From Pseudoxanthomonas sp. YR558 (GTDB lineage: Bacteria; Pseudomonadota; Gammaproteobacteria; Xanthomonadales; Xanthomonadaceae): 64,000 bases of DNA. Of the stretch, positions 1-7,891 are shown piece by piece. Positions within the stretch are counted from its first letter, which is position 1, and each line of letters begins with the position of its first letter. The translations under genes were made by a program, and so were the position numbers. Under the pieces are notes generated by a model. The model had not been told where the DNA came from, ran no database searches, and saw only the letters and a program-made list of their open reading frames with translations. The stretch lies in NCBI RefSeq assembly GCF_900116385.1, contig NZ_FPCI01000001.1, positions 186,001 through 250,000 on the forward strand. Reading direction: 5' to 3'.

Positions 1-277
1 GTGCGGCGCGATCGGCGCGCTGCGTGGACTGCATGCGGATGCGTGCCTGCTCGCGTGCGGCCTGCATGTCCTGCTGCAGTTCGAGCTGCGCGCGTAGCAA
101 GGTAGCCAGGGCGTCGTACCCGGCGCTGCGCCCGCCATCGGCATGCAGGAACGCGCGTACGTCGCGGTCATGGCGGTTGAGCAGGGCTTCCACGCCATCC
201 AGTTCGTCGGCATGCAGCGCAGCGCGCATCGCATCCAACTGGTCGAACAGGTCGGCGAGGGCCGGTGTGTCGTTCAT
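1..277 (-). CDS. FliT-like flagellar chaperone, partial (C-terminus outside window)
   Basis: The reading frame starts at ATG 275-277 and runs off the left edge, leaving 92 visible residues. Its ATG overlaps the fliS stop in an ATGA junction, so the two are translationally coupled. The visible part is short-helical and acidic, rich in Leu, Ala, Arg and Gln (begins MNDTPALADLFDQLDAM), as expected of a small helical export chaperone. No diagnostic motif is visible. FliT is inferred from the fliD-fliS-x gene order, where FliT-type chaperones of FliD usually sit; it could instead be an unrelated small flagellar protein of the family. Confidence 0.5.
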   Translation of the reverse strand, partial: MNDTPALADLFDQLDAMRAALHADELDGVEALLNRHDRDVRAFLHADGGRSAGYDALATLLRAQLELQQDMQAAREQARIRMQSTQRADRAA

Positions 278-690
278 CGCGCGGCCGCCATGGCCGGTAC
301 CTGCCGTTGTTCGGTGGGAATCGCGTTCCACGCCGATTCGATCTCGCCCAGCAGCTCCAGCGATTCGCGCAACGCGGAGGCGTCGTTATGCAGGTTGGCT
401 TCGATCAGGCGGGTTTGCACGTAGTCGTACAGCGACGACAGGCTGCCGGCGATCTCGCCGCCGGCCTCATGGTCCAGGGAGCCGTTGAGGTGGCCGATGA
501 TCGCGCTGACTTCGCCGATCGCCTTGCCCTTGCGCGCCAGGTCGCCGCGCTCCACGCAGGCTTCCGCCAGGCGCAGGCGCTCGCAGGCGCCGCCCAGGAG
601 CAGGGCGACGAGGCGATGCGGGTCGGCCTCCATCACGGCGCTGCTGAGGCCGGTGTTGCGGTACTGCGCGGCATACGATTGAAGTGACAT
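274..690 (-). CDS. fliS: Flagellar export chaperone FliS
   Basis: This 138-residue protein is the flagellin-specific export chaperone, which holds the flagellin C-terminus unfolded in the cytoplasm. It shows the family opening (SLQSYAAQYRNTGLSSAVMEADPHR cut short here to the recognisable YAAQYRNTGLSSA region) and the LVALLLGGACERLRLAEA helix typical of FliS. I start at ATG 688-690 because an AGGAG lies 8 bases upstream; a 10-codon in-frame extension lacks a site. The gene lies between fliD and a FliT-like frame and shares an ATGA overlap with the latter. Its clients are presumably the four flagellins encoded upstream. Confidence 0.93.
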   Translation of the reverse strand: MSLQSYAAQYRNTGLSSAVMEADPHRLVALLLGGACERLRLAEACVERGDLARKGKAIGEVSAIIGHLNGSLDHEAGGEIAGSLSSLYDYVQTRLIEANLHNDASALRESLELLGEIESAWNAIPTEQRQVPAMAAAR

Positions 691-747
691 TCCATTTCTC
701 CTGGGGTCCCGGCGCCGCACGGGCGCTCCGGCGGACCCGGCGGGGGC

Positions 748-2112
748 TTATCCGGTCTGGTTGGCGAGCGAGGCCAGCTGTTGAGCGAGGGCGCTGCTGG
801 TGGTGTTCATCTGCGAAATCATGCTGTCCAGCGCGACGAACTGCGCCTTGTAGCGGTTACCCACGGCCTCCATGCGCGCATCCAGGGCGGTGCGCTGGGT
901 GGCGACATCCTTGATCTGCGCGTTCAGGCCGTTGCTACGCAGGGTGAAGGCGCCATCGGTACCGACATAACTGCTGACCGCCTTCTGCAGCGTGCCCGCG
1001 AACGCGGTATCGCCGGTGAACGCGGCGCGGATCTTCTCGGGATCAGCGGTCAGGGCGGCGGTGAACTTGCTGCTGTCGAAGACCAGGGTGCCGTCGGACG
1101 AGGGATAGCCCTTCGTCTGCAGGCCCAAGGTCTTCGCATCCAGGCCCTGCGCGGCGAGGTCGCCCAACAGGTTGCCCATCAGGTTGCGAAGCTGGCCCGA
1201 GGCGCTGCGCATCTGCGCGTCGCCGGTCAGGGCCGAGGGTTCGTTGTTCTCGGCGTCATACTTGGTGGTGGCGTTGATCGCGCCGATTGCCGTGTTGTAC
1301 GCCGTCACGAAGTCCTGGATCAGCTTGCTGGCCGCGGCCGTGTCGGTGGACACGGTGACGGTGCTGGTGCCTTCGGTCTTCAGGTCCAGGGTGAGGCCCG
1401 GGACCGCATCGGTGATCTTGTTGGTGCTGGCGGTGACGGTCAGTCCATCGATCGTCACTTCGGCGTCCGCGGCCGGCACGCGTTCCTGCAGGCTGGTCAC
1501 AAGGTTTTGCAGATCGCTGCCGCCCGAGGCAAAGGCGAGGGTGAGGCCGTTGGCCGCGCCGGTCTTGTCGGAGGACACCGACAGGTACTGGCCATCGTTG
1601 GAGGTCATGACGGCGGCCTGCACGCCCTTGCTGCGCGCGGCAGTGTTGATGGCGCTGCGCACGTCCTGCAGGGTCGCACCTTCGGCGATATCGATGGCGA
1701 GCGACTCGCCGCCGACGGTCAGCGTCAATTGGCCGGCGCCGAAGGTGGTGCCGGCGGCGACCGGGGTATTGGTGATCCACTTGTTGGCGGTAGCGAGCGA
1801 GCCCACTTCCACGTTGTAGATGCCGTTGGGCGTGCCGCTGGCGACACTGGCGCCCACCACGGTGTCCGTGCCGGACTTGACCGTGCGGACGTCGAAGGCG
1901 GTGGCCGACTTCAATGCCTTGAGCGCGGTGTCCAAGCTGCTGAATGCGGAACTGACGGTGCCGATCGCCGACAGCTTGAACTTGGCCTGGGTCTCGATAC
2001 GGTTCAGGCGGTTGTCGGCGGGCTTGCGGTCGGCCGCGACCAACTGTTCGACCATGCCGGTGATATCCAGCCCCGAACCGATGCCGCCGTAACCGAGCGA
2101 GTAATCTGCCAT
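748..2112 (-). CDS. fliD: Flagellar hook-associated protein 2 (filament cap) FliD
   Basis: FliD, 454 residues, is secreted through the flagellar export apparatus and forms the cap under which flagellin polymerises. The N-terminus (GYGGIGSGLDITGMVEQLV) is the FliD_N signature, and the C-terminal heptad-rich stretch ending SALAQQLASLANQTG matches FliD_C coiled coil. A middle region rich in Thr, Ala and Gly forms the variable D2/D3 part. GGAGAAACGGCA precedes the ATG. A sigma-28 type promoter lies about 90 bases upstream, and an 11-bp hairpin sits in the 5' untranslated region. The gene is followed by fliS. Confidence 0.96.
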   Translation of the reverse strand: MADYSLGYGGIGSGLDITGMVEQLVAADRKPADNRLNRIETQAKFKLSAIGTVSSAFSSLDTALKALKSATAFDVRTVKSGTDTVVGASVASGTPNGIYNVEVGSLATANKWITNTPVAAGTTFGAGQLTLTVGGESLAIDIAEGATLQDVRSAINTAARSKGVQAAVMTSNDGQYLSVSSDKTGAANGLTLAFASGGSDLQNLVTSLQERVPAADAEVTIDGLTVTASTNKITDAVPGLTLDLKTEGTSTVTVSTDTAAASKLIQDFVTAYNTAIGAINATTKYDAENNEPSALTGDAQMRSASGQLRNLMGNLLGDLAAQGLDAKTLGLQTKGYPSSDGTLVFDSSKFTAALTADPEKIRAAFTGDTAFAGTLQKAVSSYVGTDGAFTLRSNGLNAQIKDVATQRTALDARMEAVGNRYKAQFVALDSMISQMNTTSSALAQQLASLANQTG

Positions 2113-2153
2113 TGCCGTTTCTCCTGTCGCGCCCTTTCCGCAAAAGGGGTGGC

Positions 2154-2192
2154 CGGGCGGGCCGTCATCCGTTGGCGAATGCGGCCCGCCCG
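2154..2192 (-). other. Hairpin in fliD 5' untranslated region
   Basis: CGGGCGGGCCG (2154-2164) is the exact reverse complement of CGGCCCGCCCG (2182-2192), separated by 17 bases. The stem lies between the fliD sigma-28 promoter and its ribosome binding site, so it is inside the leader transcript. No U tract follows, so it is not a classic terminator; mRNA stabilisation or a translational control role is inference. Confidence 0.5.
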
Positions 2193-2202
2193 TACAGTTC
2201 CA

Positions 2203-2229
2203 GTAACGGCCTGCGGACGCCGTTCTTTA
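2203..2229 (-). promoter_or_regulatory. Sigma-28 (FliA) promoter of fliD
   Basis: On the minus strand TAAAGAAC is followed by 11 bases and GCCGTTAC. This matches the FliA consensus TAAAGTTT-N11-GCCGATAA at TAAAG and at six of eight -10 positions, with exact spacing. It lies about 90 bases before the fliD ATG and after the flagellin terminator, so fliD-fliS-(fliT) form a separate late (class 3) unit. Confidence 0.75.
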
Positions 2230-2335
2230 GCCCACATTTCTCCGTCTCCCACCGCCGCCGTGAGTCCGGCGGCTGGTGAGAAATGCAGGCCGGCAGGCTG
2301 ATGCAGGATTTGTGCCGGATCGTCGGAACGGGCAT

Positions 2336-2364
2336 AAAAAAACCCCTCCGTTGCCGGAGGGGTT
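2336..2364 (-). terminator. Rho-independent terminator after the flagellin cluster
   Basis: A 10-bp perfect stem (AACCCCTCCG / CGGAGGGGTT) with a 4-base loop is followed on the minus strand by a run of seven T. It lies about 80 bases after the stop of the last flagellin gene and upstream of the fliD promoter, separating the two transcription units. Confidence 0.9.
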
Positions 2365-2378
2365 GGGGTACTGCCAAA

Positions 2379-2400
2379 CGGAGGGAGACGAATCCGTCCG
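2379..2400 (-). repeat. 22-base direct repeat copy A, flagellin 3' untranslated region
   Basis: A 22-base sequence (starting CGGAGGGAGACG on the plus strand) recurs exactly at 3761-3782. Each copy lies shortly after a flagellin stop codon and before a hairpin, suggesting that the duplicated unit included part of the 3' untranslated region. Confidence 0.8.
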
Positions 2401-2446
2401 TGGACGACAGAGAACTAGGAGGACTGCGGGTCTTGCGGGCCGCGCA

Positions 2447-3646
2447 TCAGCGCAGCAGGGACAACACGTTCTGCGGCACCTGGTTGGCCTGGGCCAGCAT
2501 GGCCGTGCCGGCCTGCTGCAGGATCTGGGTGCGGGTCAGTTCGGCGGTTTCCTTGGCGAAGTCCGTGTCGCGGATGCGGCTGCGCGACGCGGCCAGGTTT
2601 TCCGAGCTGGTCTGCAGGTTGCCGACCACCGAGGTGAAGCGGTTCTGGATCGCGCCGAGGTCGGCGCGGGCCGAATTCACGGCGGTGAGCGCCTTGTCGA
2701 CGATGGTCACCGCGCGGGACGCGTTGAGAAAGGTGGTCACGTCCAGGTCGGACAGGCCCTTGACCTCACCGGCGCCCGGTGCGCCGCCGGTAACGCCGAC
2801 GCCCGAGGTGATGCCCGCCGCACCGCTGGTGCCGTAGACGATGGTGATGCCGGCCGCCGCGCCGCTGCCGTTCAATGCGTCGCCAACGGTGTAGTACGAG
2901 CCCGTTGTGCCGGTCGATTCGGCATAGACGCCGGTTTCGCCCATCTTGGCGTTGATCGCGCCCATGATCCGGGCCGTGACCTGTGCGCCGGTATCGCCGA
3001 CCTTCACGTCGACATCGTCGATCGCGACGGTCTTGCCCATCGGGTTGGTCACCGAGATGCCCGTGATCTTGCCGTCGGCGGTGGCCGTGCCGGTCGCGAC
3101 GCCGACACCGGAGGTCGAGCCGAACTGTACTTTGCCCAGGGCCGTCGAGCGCGCATCGACAGTCTTGTCGATGGCGATGGCCTGGCCGGCGTTGGCGCCG
3201 ACCTGGAACAGCTGGCTGGAGAACGATCCGTCCAGCAGCTTGGTGCCGTTGAAGTCCGACTGCTTGGCCACGCGATCGATCTCGGCGGTCAGTTGCTTGA
3301 CCTCGGCGTTCAGCGCGGCGCGGTCGGAGGAAGAGTTGGTCGCGTTGGACGATTGCACGGCCAGTTCGCGGATGCGTTGCAGGTTATTGCCGATTTCGGT
3401 CAGCGAGCCTTCGGCGACCTGGGCCAGCGAGATGCCGTCGTTGGCATTGCGCACGGCGACATCGAGGCCGCGGATCTGCGTGCTGAAGCGCTCGGAGATA
3501 GCCAGCCCGGCGGCGTCGTCCTTCGCGCTGTTGATGCGCAGGCCGGACGAGAGGCGCTGGATGGTGGTGGCGAGCGAGGCGCCGCTGGTGCTCAGGTTGC
3601 GCTGGGCATTCAACGAGATCGTGTTCGTGTTGATGACCTGTGCCAT
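2447..3646 (-). CDS. fliC: Flagellin, paralogue 4 of 4 (promoter-distal)
   Basis: This 399-residue flagellin is a structural subunit of the filament. The N-terminal D0/D1 region (MAQVINTNTISLNAQRNL, then SSGLRINSAKDDAAGLAI) and the C-terminal D1/D0 region (ending QVPQNVLSLLR) are nearly identical to the other three copies, while residues of about 170-300 differ strongly and are Gly/Thr/Ala-rich. It is the last gene of the tandem array and is followed by a 22-base element shared with its neighbour and by a strong terminator. No sigma-28 promoter is visible directly upstream, so it probably depends on read-through from the first copy or on a promoter I could not recognise. Confidence 0.95.
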   Translation of the reverse strand: MAQVINTNTISLNAQRNLSTSGASLATTIQRLSSGLRINSAKDDAAGLAISERFSTQIRGLDVAVRNANDGISLAQVAEGSLTEIGNNLQRIRELAVQSSNATNSSSDRAALNAEVKQLTAEIDRVAKQSDFNGTKLLDGSFSSQLFQVGANAGQAIAIDKTVDARSTALGKVQFGSTSGVGVATGTATADGKITGISVTNPMGKTVAIDDVDVKVGDTGAQVTARIMGAINAKMGETGVYAESTGTTGSYYTVGDALNGSGAAAGITIVYGTSGAAGITSGVGVTGGAPGAGEVKGLSDLDVTTFLNASRAVTIVDKALTAVNSARADLGAIQNRFTSVVGNLQTSSENLAASRSRIRDTDFAKETAELTRTQILQQAGTAMLAQANQVPQNVLSLLR

Positions 3647-3725
3647 GGCGCTTACCTGGAAGAGAGGGTGTTGCGGTCAGAAACAGAAGGAACGCCCGGC
3701 GCCCGCCACCAAGCCGGTGGAGGGC

Positions 3726-3750
3726 GGATGGATGGCAAGGCCATCCATCC
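3726..3750 (-). other. Intergenic hairpin between flagellins 3 and 4
   Basis: GGATGGATGG (3726-3735) pairs with CCATCCATCC (3741-3750) around a 5-base loop, or 11 bp with a C-G closing pair. It holds the same relative position as the terminator after the last flagellin (stop, 22-base repeat, hairpin) but has no U tract, so it may pause or protect RNA rather than terminate. Confidence 0.5.
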
Positions 3751-3760
3751 CGGCGCCAAT

Positions 3761-3782
3761 CGGAGGGAGACGAATCCGTCCG
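3761..3782 (-). repeat. 22-base direct repeat copy B, flagellin 3' untranslated region
   Basis: Exact second copy of the element at 2379-2400. It lies 38 bases after the stop of the flagellin gene ending at 3820 and precedes the hairpin at 3726-3750. Confidence 0.8.
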
Positions 3783-3819
3783 GGACGCCCGCGTCGGGCA
3801 ACGATTCCTGTGAAGCGGT

Positions 3820-5025
3820 TTAGCGGAGCAGCGACAACACGTTCTGCGGCACCTGGTTGGCCTGGGCCAGCATGGCCGTACCGGCCTGCTGCAGGATCTG
3901 GGTGCGGGTCAGTTCGGCGGTTTCCTTGGCGAAGTCCGTGTCGCGGATGCGGCTACGCGAAGCGGCCAGGTTTTCCGAACTGGTCTGCAGGTTGGCGACC
4001 ACCGAGGTGAAGCGGTTCTGCACCGCACCCAGGTCGGCGCGGGCCGAGTTGACCGAGGTCAGCGCCTTGTCGACGATTTCCAGCGCCTGCTGCGCGCCCT
4101 TGAACGTGGAGATGTCCAGGTTGGAGGCGTACTGCTTGGTGGTGGCCACGGTGCTGGCGGTGACGTCGGCCGGGGCGGTGCCGCCGGTCCACGTGCCGGT
4201 TTCGATCGCGATGCCCTTGAACGCGCCGTTGGTGCCCACGCTGTCCTTGACCGAGGTCAGGCTAACCGCGCCCGCCGCGCCGAGTTCGGCGTACACGCCG
4301 CTCTCGCCGATCTTGGCGTTGATGGCCGTGACCAGTGCCTTGGCGGCGGCGTCGCGGGTGCCCGCGGCCGTGCCCTGCGCGGCGACATCGACGGTGTCGA
4401 TGGTGACCGTGGCGCCGTCGGCGTTGGTCAGCTGCAGGCCTTCGATCTTCAGCGCAGTCACGCCGTCGGCCGGCGTAGCGGTGGTGAAGGTGGCGGTGGC
4501 GAACATCGCGCCGCCCAGCGAGCCGGCCTTGGCGTCGACGACCTTGTCGATCGCGATGGCCTGGCCGGCATTGGCGCCGACCTGGAACAGCTGGCTGGTG
4601 AACGAGCCGTCCAGCAGCTTGGTGCCGTTGAAGTCGGCCTGCTTGGCGACACGGTCGATTTCGGAGGCCAACTGCTTGACTTCGGCGTTCAGCGCGGCGC
4701 GGTCGGACGAAGAGTTCGTCGCGTTGGCCGACTGGACCGACAGCTCACGGATGCGCTGCAGGTTGTTGCCGATTTCCGTCAGCGAACCTTCGGCGACCTG
4801 AGCCAGCGAGATGCCGTCGTTCGCATTGCGAACGGCGACGTCCAGGCCGCGGATCTGGGTGGAGAAGCGCTCGGAGATGGCCAGACCGGCGGCGTCGTCC
4901 TTGGCGCTGTTGATGCGCAGGCCGGACGAGAGGCGCTGGATGGTGGTGGCGAGCGACGCGCCGCTGGTGCTCAGATTGCGCTGAGCATTCAGCGAGATGG
5001 TGTTGGTGTTGATGACCTGTGCCAT
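3820..5025 (-). CDS. fliC: Flagellin, paralogue 3 of 4
   Basis: This is a 401-residue flagellin with the conserved N-terminal and C-terminal D0/D1 helices shared by all four copies and a unique central domain (about residues 170-305) with runs such as ATATFTTATPADGVTALK. The conserved ends are almost identical at the DNA level to the next copy, pointing to recent duplication or gene conversion. It lies 173 bases upstream of the last flagellin and 83 bases downstream of the second. No own sigma-28 box is visible. The different centre should give a surface-exposed domain distinct from its paralogues. Confidence 0.95.
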   Translation of the reverse strand: MAQVINTNTISLNAQRNLSTSGASLATTIQRLSSGLRINSAKDDAAGLAISERFSTQIRGLDVAVRNANDGISLAQVAEGSLTEIGNNLQRIRELSVQSANATNSSSDRAALNAEVKQLASEIDRVAKQADFNGTKLLDGSFTSQLFQVGANAGQAIAIDKVVDAKAGSLGGAMFATATFTTATPADGVTALKIEGLQLTNADGATVTIDTVDVAAQGTAAGTRDAAAKALVTAINAKIGESGVYAELGAAGAVSLTSVKDSVGTNGAFKGIAIETGTWTGGTAPADVTASTVATTKQYASNLDISTFKGAQQALEIVDKALTSVNSARADLGAVQNRFTSVVANLQTSSENLAASRSRIRDTDFAKETAELTRTQILQQAGTAMLAQANQVPQNVLSLLR

Positions 5026-5108
5026 GGGAAAGTCCTGGAGTGGAGCGAGGAAGGAATGCCTGGCCGGAGCGGGCGGGAGAGACGCCCGCCCCGGTGCCTA
5101 GCGCCGCG

Positions 5109-6257
5109 TTAGCGGAGCAGGCTGAGCACGTTCTGCGGCACCTGGTTGGCCTGGGCCAGCATGGCCGTACCGGCCTGCTGCAGGATCTGGGTGCGGGTCA
5201 GTTCGGCGGTTTCCTTGGCGAAGTCCGTGTCGCGGATGCGGCTGCGCGAAGCGGCCAGGTTTTCCGAGCTGGTCTGCAGGTTGGCGACCACCGAGGTGAA
5301 GCGGTTCTGCACCGCACCCAGGTCGGCGCGGGCCGAGTTGACCGAGGTCAGCGCGGCGTCGACGATTTCCAGGGCCTTCTGCGCGCCTTCGAACGTGGTG
5401 ATGTCCAGGTCCTTGGCGAACGAAGCGGTGGCGGTGGCGGCCGCCGTCGTGGTGGCGGCGGTCAGGCCCGAGCCGGTCACCGTGCCACCGACGACCAGAT
5501 CCTTGCCGGCCTTCACCGAGTTCAGGGTCACCTGGTCGGCGGTCACCGAGGCGTACACGCCGGTCTCGCCCATCTTCGCGTTGATCGCCGTGGCCAGACC
5601 CTTGGCGATGTCGTCGCCGGTGGTGCCGGTGGTGTAGGCGACGGTGTCGATGGCCACCGAGTTGATCGTCAGGCCGGCGATGCTGCCGTTGGCGGCGGCG
5701 TCGGCGATGGCCGTGCCGGTCACGTCGGCAGCGAACTTCACGTTGCCCAGCGACTGCGAGCGGGCATCGACGACCTTGTCGATGGCGATCGCCTGGCCGG
5801 CATTGGCGCCGACCTGGAACAGCTGGCTGGTGAACGAGCCGTCCAGCAGCTTGGTGCCGTTGAAGTCGGCCTGCTTGGCGACGCGGTCGATTTCCGAGGT
5901 CAGCTGCTTGACTTCGGCGTTCAGCGCGGCGCGGTCGGACGAAGAGTTCGTCGCGTTGGCCGACTGGACCGACAGCTCACGGATGCGCTGCAGGTTGTTG
6001 CCGATTTCCGTCAGCGAACCTTCGGCGACCTGAGCCAGCGAGATGCCGTCGTTCGCATTGCGAACGGCGACGTCCAGGCCGCGGATCTGGGTGGAGAAGC
6101 GCTCGGAGATGGCCAGACCTGCGGCGTCGTCCTTGGCGCTGTTGATGCGCAGGCCGGACGACAGCCGCTGGATCGTGGTCGCCAGCGAGGCGCCGCTGGT
6201 GCTCAGATTGCGCTGGGCATTCAGCGAGATGGTGTTGGTGTTGATGACCTGTGCCAT
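5109..6257 (-). CDS. fliC: Flagellin, paralogue 2 of 4 (shortest)
   Basis: This is a 382-residue flagellin. The terminal regions match the paralogues (MAQVINTNTISLNAQ... and ...QVPQNVLSLLR); the central variable segment is about 20 residues shorter than in the others and contains a Thr/Ala-rich stretch. It begins 81 bases downstream of the first flagellin and ends 83 bases before the third, so it probably belongs to a single polycistronic transcript. A GGAGT lies upstream of the ATG. Confidence 0.95.
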   Translation of the reverse strand: MAQVINTNTISLNAQRNLSTSGASLATTIQRLSSGLRINSAKDDAAGLAISERFSTQIRGLDVAVRNANDGISLAQVAEGSLTEIGNNLQRIRELSVQSANATNSSSDRAALNAEVKQLTSEIDRVAKQADFNGTKLLDGSFTSQLFQVGANAGQAIAIDKVVDARSQSLGNVKFAADVTGTAIADAAANGSIAGLTINSVAIDTVAYTTGTTGDDIAKGLATAINAKMGETGVYASVTADQVTLNSVKAGKDLVVGGTVTGSGLTAATTTAAATATASFAKDLDITTFEGAQKALEIVDAALTSVNSARADLGAVQNRFTSVVANLQTSSENLAASRSRIRDTDFAKETAELTRTQILQQAGTAMLAQANQVPQNVLSLLR

Positions 6258-6338
6258 GAGTTCGACTCCTTAGGCGTTTTCTGCACGGGGGATGATGTTG
6301 TCCAACGATTCCCCGCCGTGCCGCCGGGGACGCTAGGT

Positions 6339-7550
6339 TCAGCCTTGCAACAAGCTCAATACGCCCTGCGGCGCCTGGTTGGCCTGGGCCAGCATGGCCG
6401 TACCGGCCTGCTGCAGGATCTGGGTGCGGGTCAGTTCGGCGGTTTCCTTGGCGAAGTCCGTGTCGCGGATGCGGCTACGCGATGCGGCCAGGTTTTCCGA
6501 GCTGGTCTGCAGGTTGGCGACCACCGAGGTGAAGCGGTTCTGGATCGCGCCCAGGTCGGCGCGCGCGCCGTTGACCGAGGTCAGTGCCTTGTCCACCACT
6601 TCCAGGGCGCGCTGGGCGCCGGCGAAGGTGGTGATGTCCAGGCCCTGGACGAAGCTGTTCGTGGTGGCGAGGTCGCCGCCGTTGGTGCTGGTTTCGGTCA
6701 GGCCGAGGTTCGCCGCCGTCGACACCGTGGCGCCGGTGACGGCGGGGCCGCCGAAGGCCAGTGCGAATTCCTGGCCACCCTTGACCGAGGTCAGGTTGAT
6801 GACACCGGCCTTGACCTCGGCGTACACGCCGGTCTCGCCCAGCTTGTTATTGATGGCAGCGGCGGCAGCCTGCGTGATCGACTGGCCGGCCTTCACGTCG
6901 AAGGCGCCGATGTTGACGGCCGTCGCGCTGCCGCCGGTCGGGGTGACCGAGATCTGCAACTGCGAGTAGGTCGTGTCGGCGGCAGCGGCGTCGACGCCCA
7001 GCGCGGTGCCGGCATAGACGTTGGCGAAGGTCACACCGCCCAGGGTCTGCGCACGGGCGTCGACGACCTTGTCGATGGCGATCGCCTGGCCGGCGTTGGC
7101 GCCGACCTGGAACAGCTGGCTGGTGAAGGTGCCGTCCAGCAGCTTGGTACCGTTGAAGTCGGCCTGCTTGGCGACGCGATCGATTTCCGAGGTCAGCTGC
7201 TTGACTTCGGCGTTCAGCGCCGCGCGGTCGGAAGCGGAGTTGCTGGCGTTGGAGGACTGCACGGCCAGTTCGCGGATGCGCTGCAGGTTGTTGCCGATCT
7301 CGGTCAGCGAGCCTTCGGCGACCTGGGCCAGCGAGATGCCGTCGTTCGCGTTGCGGACGGCGACGTCGAGGCCGCGGATCTGCGTGCTGAAGCGTTCGGA
7401 GATGGCCAGACCGGCCGCGTCGTCCTTCGCGCTGTTGATGCGCAGGCCCGACGACAAGCGCTGGATGGTGGTGGCCAGAGAGGCGCCGCTGGTGCTCAGG
7501 TTGCGCTGAGCGTTAAGCGACATCGTGTTCGTGTTGATTACCTGTGCCAT
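6339..7550 (-). CDS. fliC: Flagellin, paralogue 1 of 4 (promoter-proximal)
   Basis: This 403-residue flagellin is the first of the array and the only one directly preceded by a sigma-28 promoter. It differs slightly from the other three even in conserved ends: it has Met at residue 10 (NTNTMSLNAQ) and ends QAPQGVLSLLQG instead of QVPQNVLSLLR, so it is the most diverged copy or escaped conversion. GAGGAGACGAAC precedes the ATG. The central domain covers roughly residues 170-310. Being promoter-proximal, it may be the most highly expressed filament subunit. Confidence 0.96.
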   Translation of the reverse strand: MAQVINTNTMSLNAQRNLSTSGASLATTIQRLSSGLRINSAKDDAAGLAISERFSTQIRGLDVAVRNANDGISLAQVAEGSLTEIGNNLQRIRELAVQSSNASNSASDRAALNAEVKQLTSEIDRVAKQADFNGTKLLDGTFTSQLFQVGANAGQAIAIDKVVDARAQTLGGVTFANVYAGTALGVDAAAADTTYSQLQISVTPTGGSATAVNIGAFDVKAGQSITQAAAAAINNKLGETGVYAEVKAGVINLTSVKGGQEFALAFGGPAVTGATVSTAANLGLTETSTNGGDLATTNSFVQGLDITTFAGAQRALEVVDKALTSVNGARADLGAIQNRFTSVVANLQTSSENLAASRSRIRDTDFAKETAELTRTQILQQAGTAMLAQANQAPQGVLSLLQG

Positions 7551-7643
7551 GTTCGTCTCCTCTTATTTGGATTCACGGCGTTGAAGGGAAAAGACGCTGC
7601 CGGTTTGTTTTGTTGGGCTAGTCGTCTTCGTGTTGCGAAATGA

Positions 7644-7670
7644 ATAACGGCGCTGCCAAAAAAACCTTTA
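7644..7670 (-). promoter_or_regulatory. Sigma-28 (FliA) promoter of the flagellin array
   Basis: On the minus strand TAAAGGTT, 11 bases, then GCCGTTAT: five of eight matches at -35 and six of eight at -10 to the FliA consensus with exact spacing. The leader to the first flagellin ATG is roughly 90 bases. No comparable box was found between the flagellin genes. Confidence 0.85.
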
Positions 7671-7891
7671 GGGCAGCTGCAAAAAAATGTGTTAGGGACT
7701 CGAAACCCGTGCGGCGCAAGGGTTCGCGGGAAACGTCCGAAACGTGACATCGGCCCTAAAGATGGTCCGGGACGTGCCGTTAAGGCCGCCCCGCGGGCAC
7801 GCCAAGACACACCGGGCCGGTCACGATGCGCCGTGCGAGCGGTTTGAGCAGAAGGAGGGTGGTGTCGTGCGCCCTGAGCGCAGGTATCGGG
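7671..7891. other. Non-coding gap upstream of the flagellin promoter
   Basis: Between the flagellin sigma-28 promoter and the end of the next gene I see no supported gene, no strong hairpin and no further promoter. The frames here are short and lack ribosome sites. Confidence 0.4.

Noticed and set aside
5019..7643. Long plus-strand frame of about 870 codons opposite the flagellin genes
   Set aside because: It is the antisense shadow of conserved flagellin sequence, rich in Arg, Gly, Asp and Val, with no family signature and no ribosome site.
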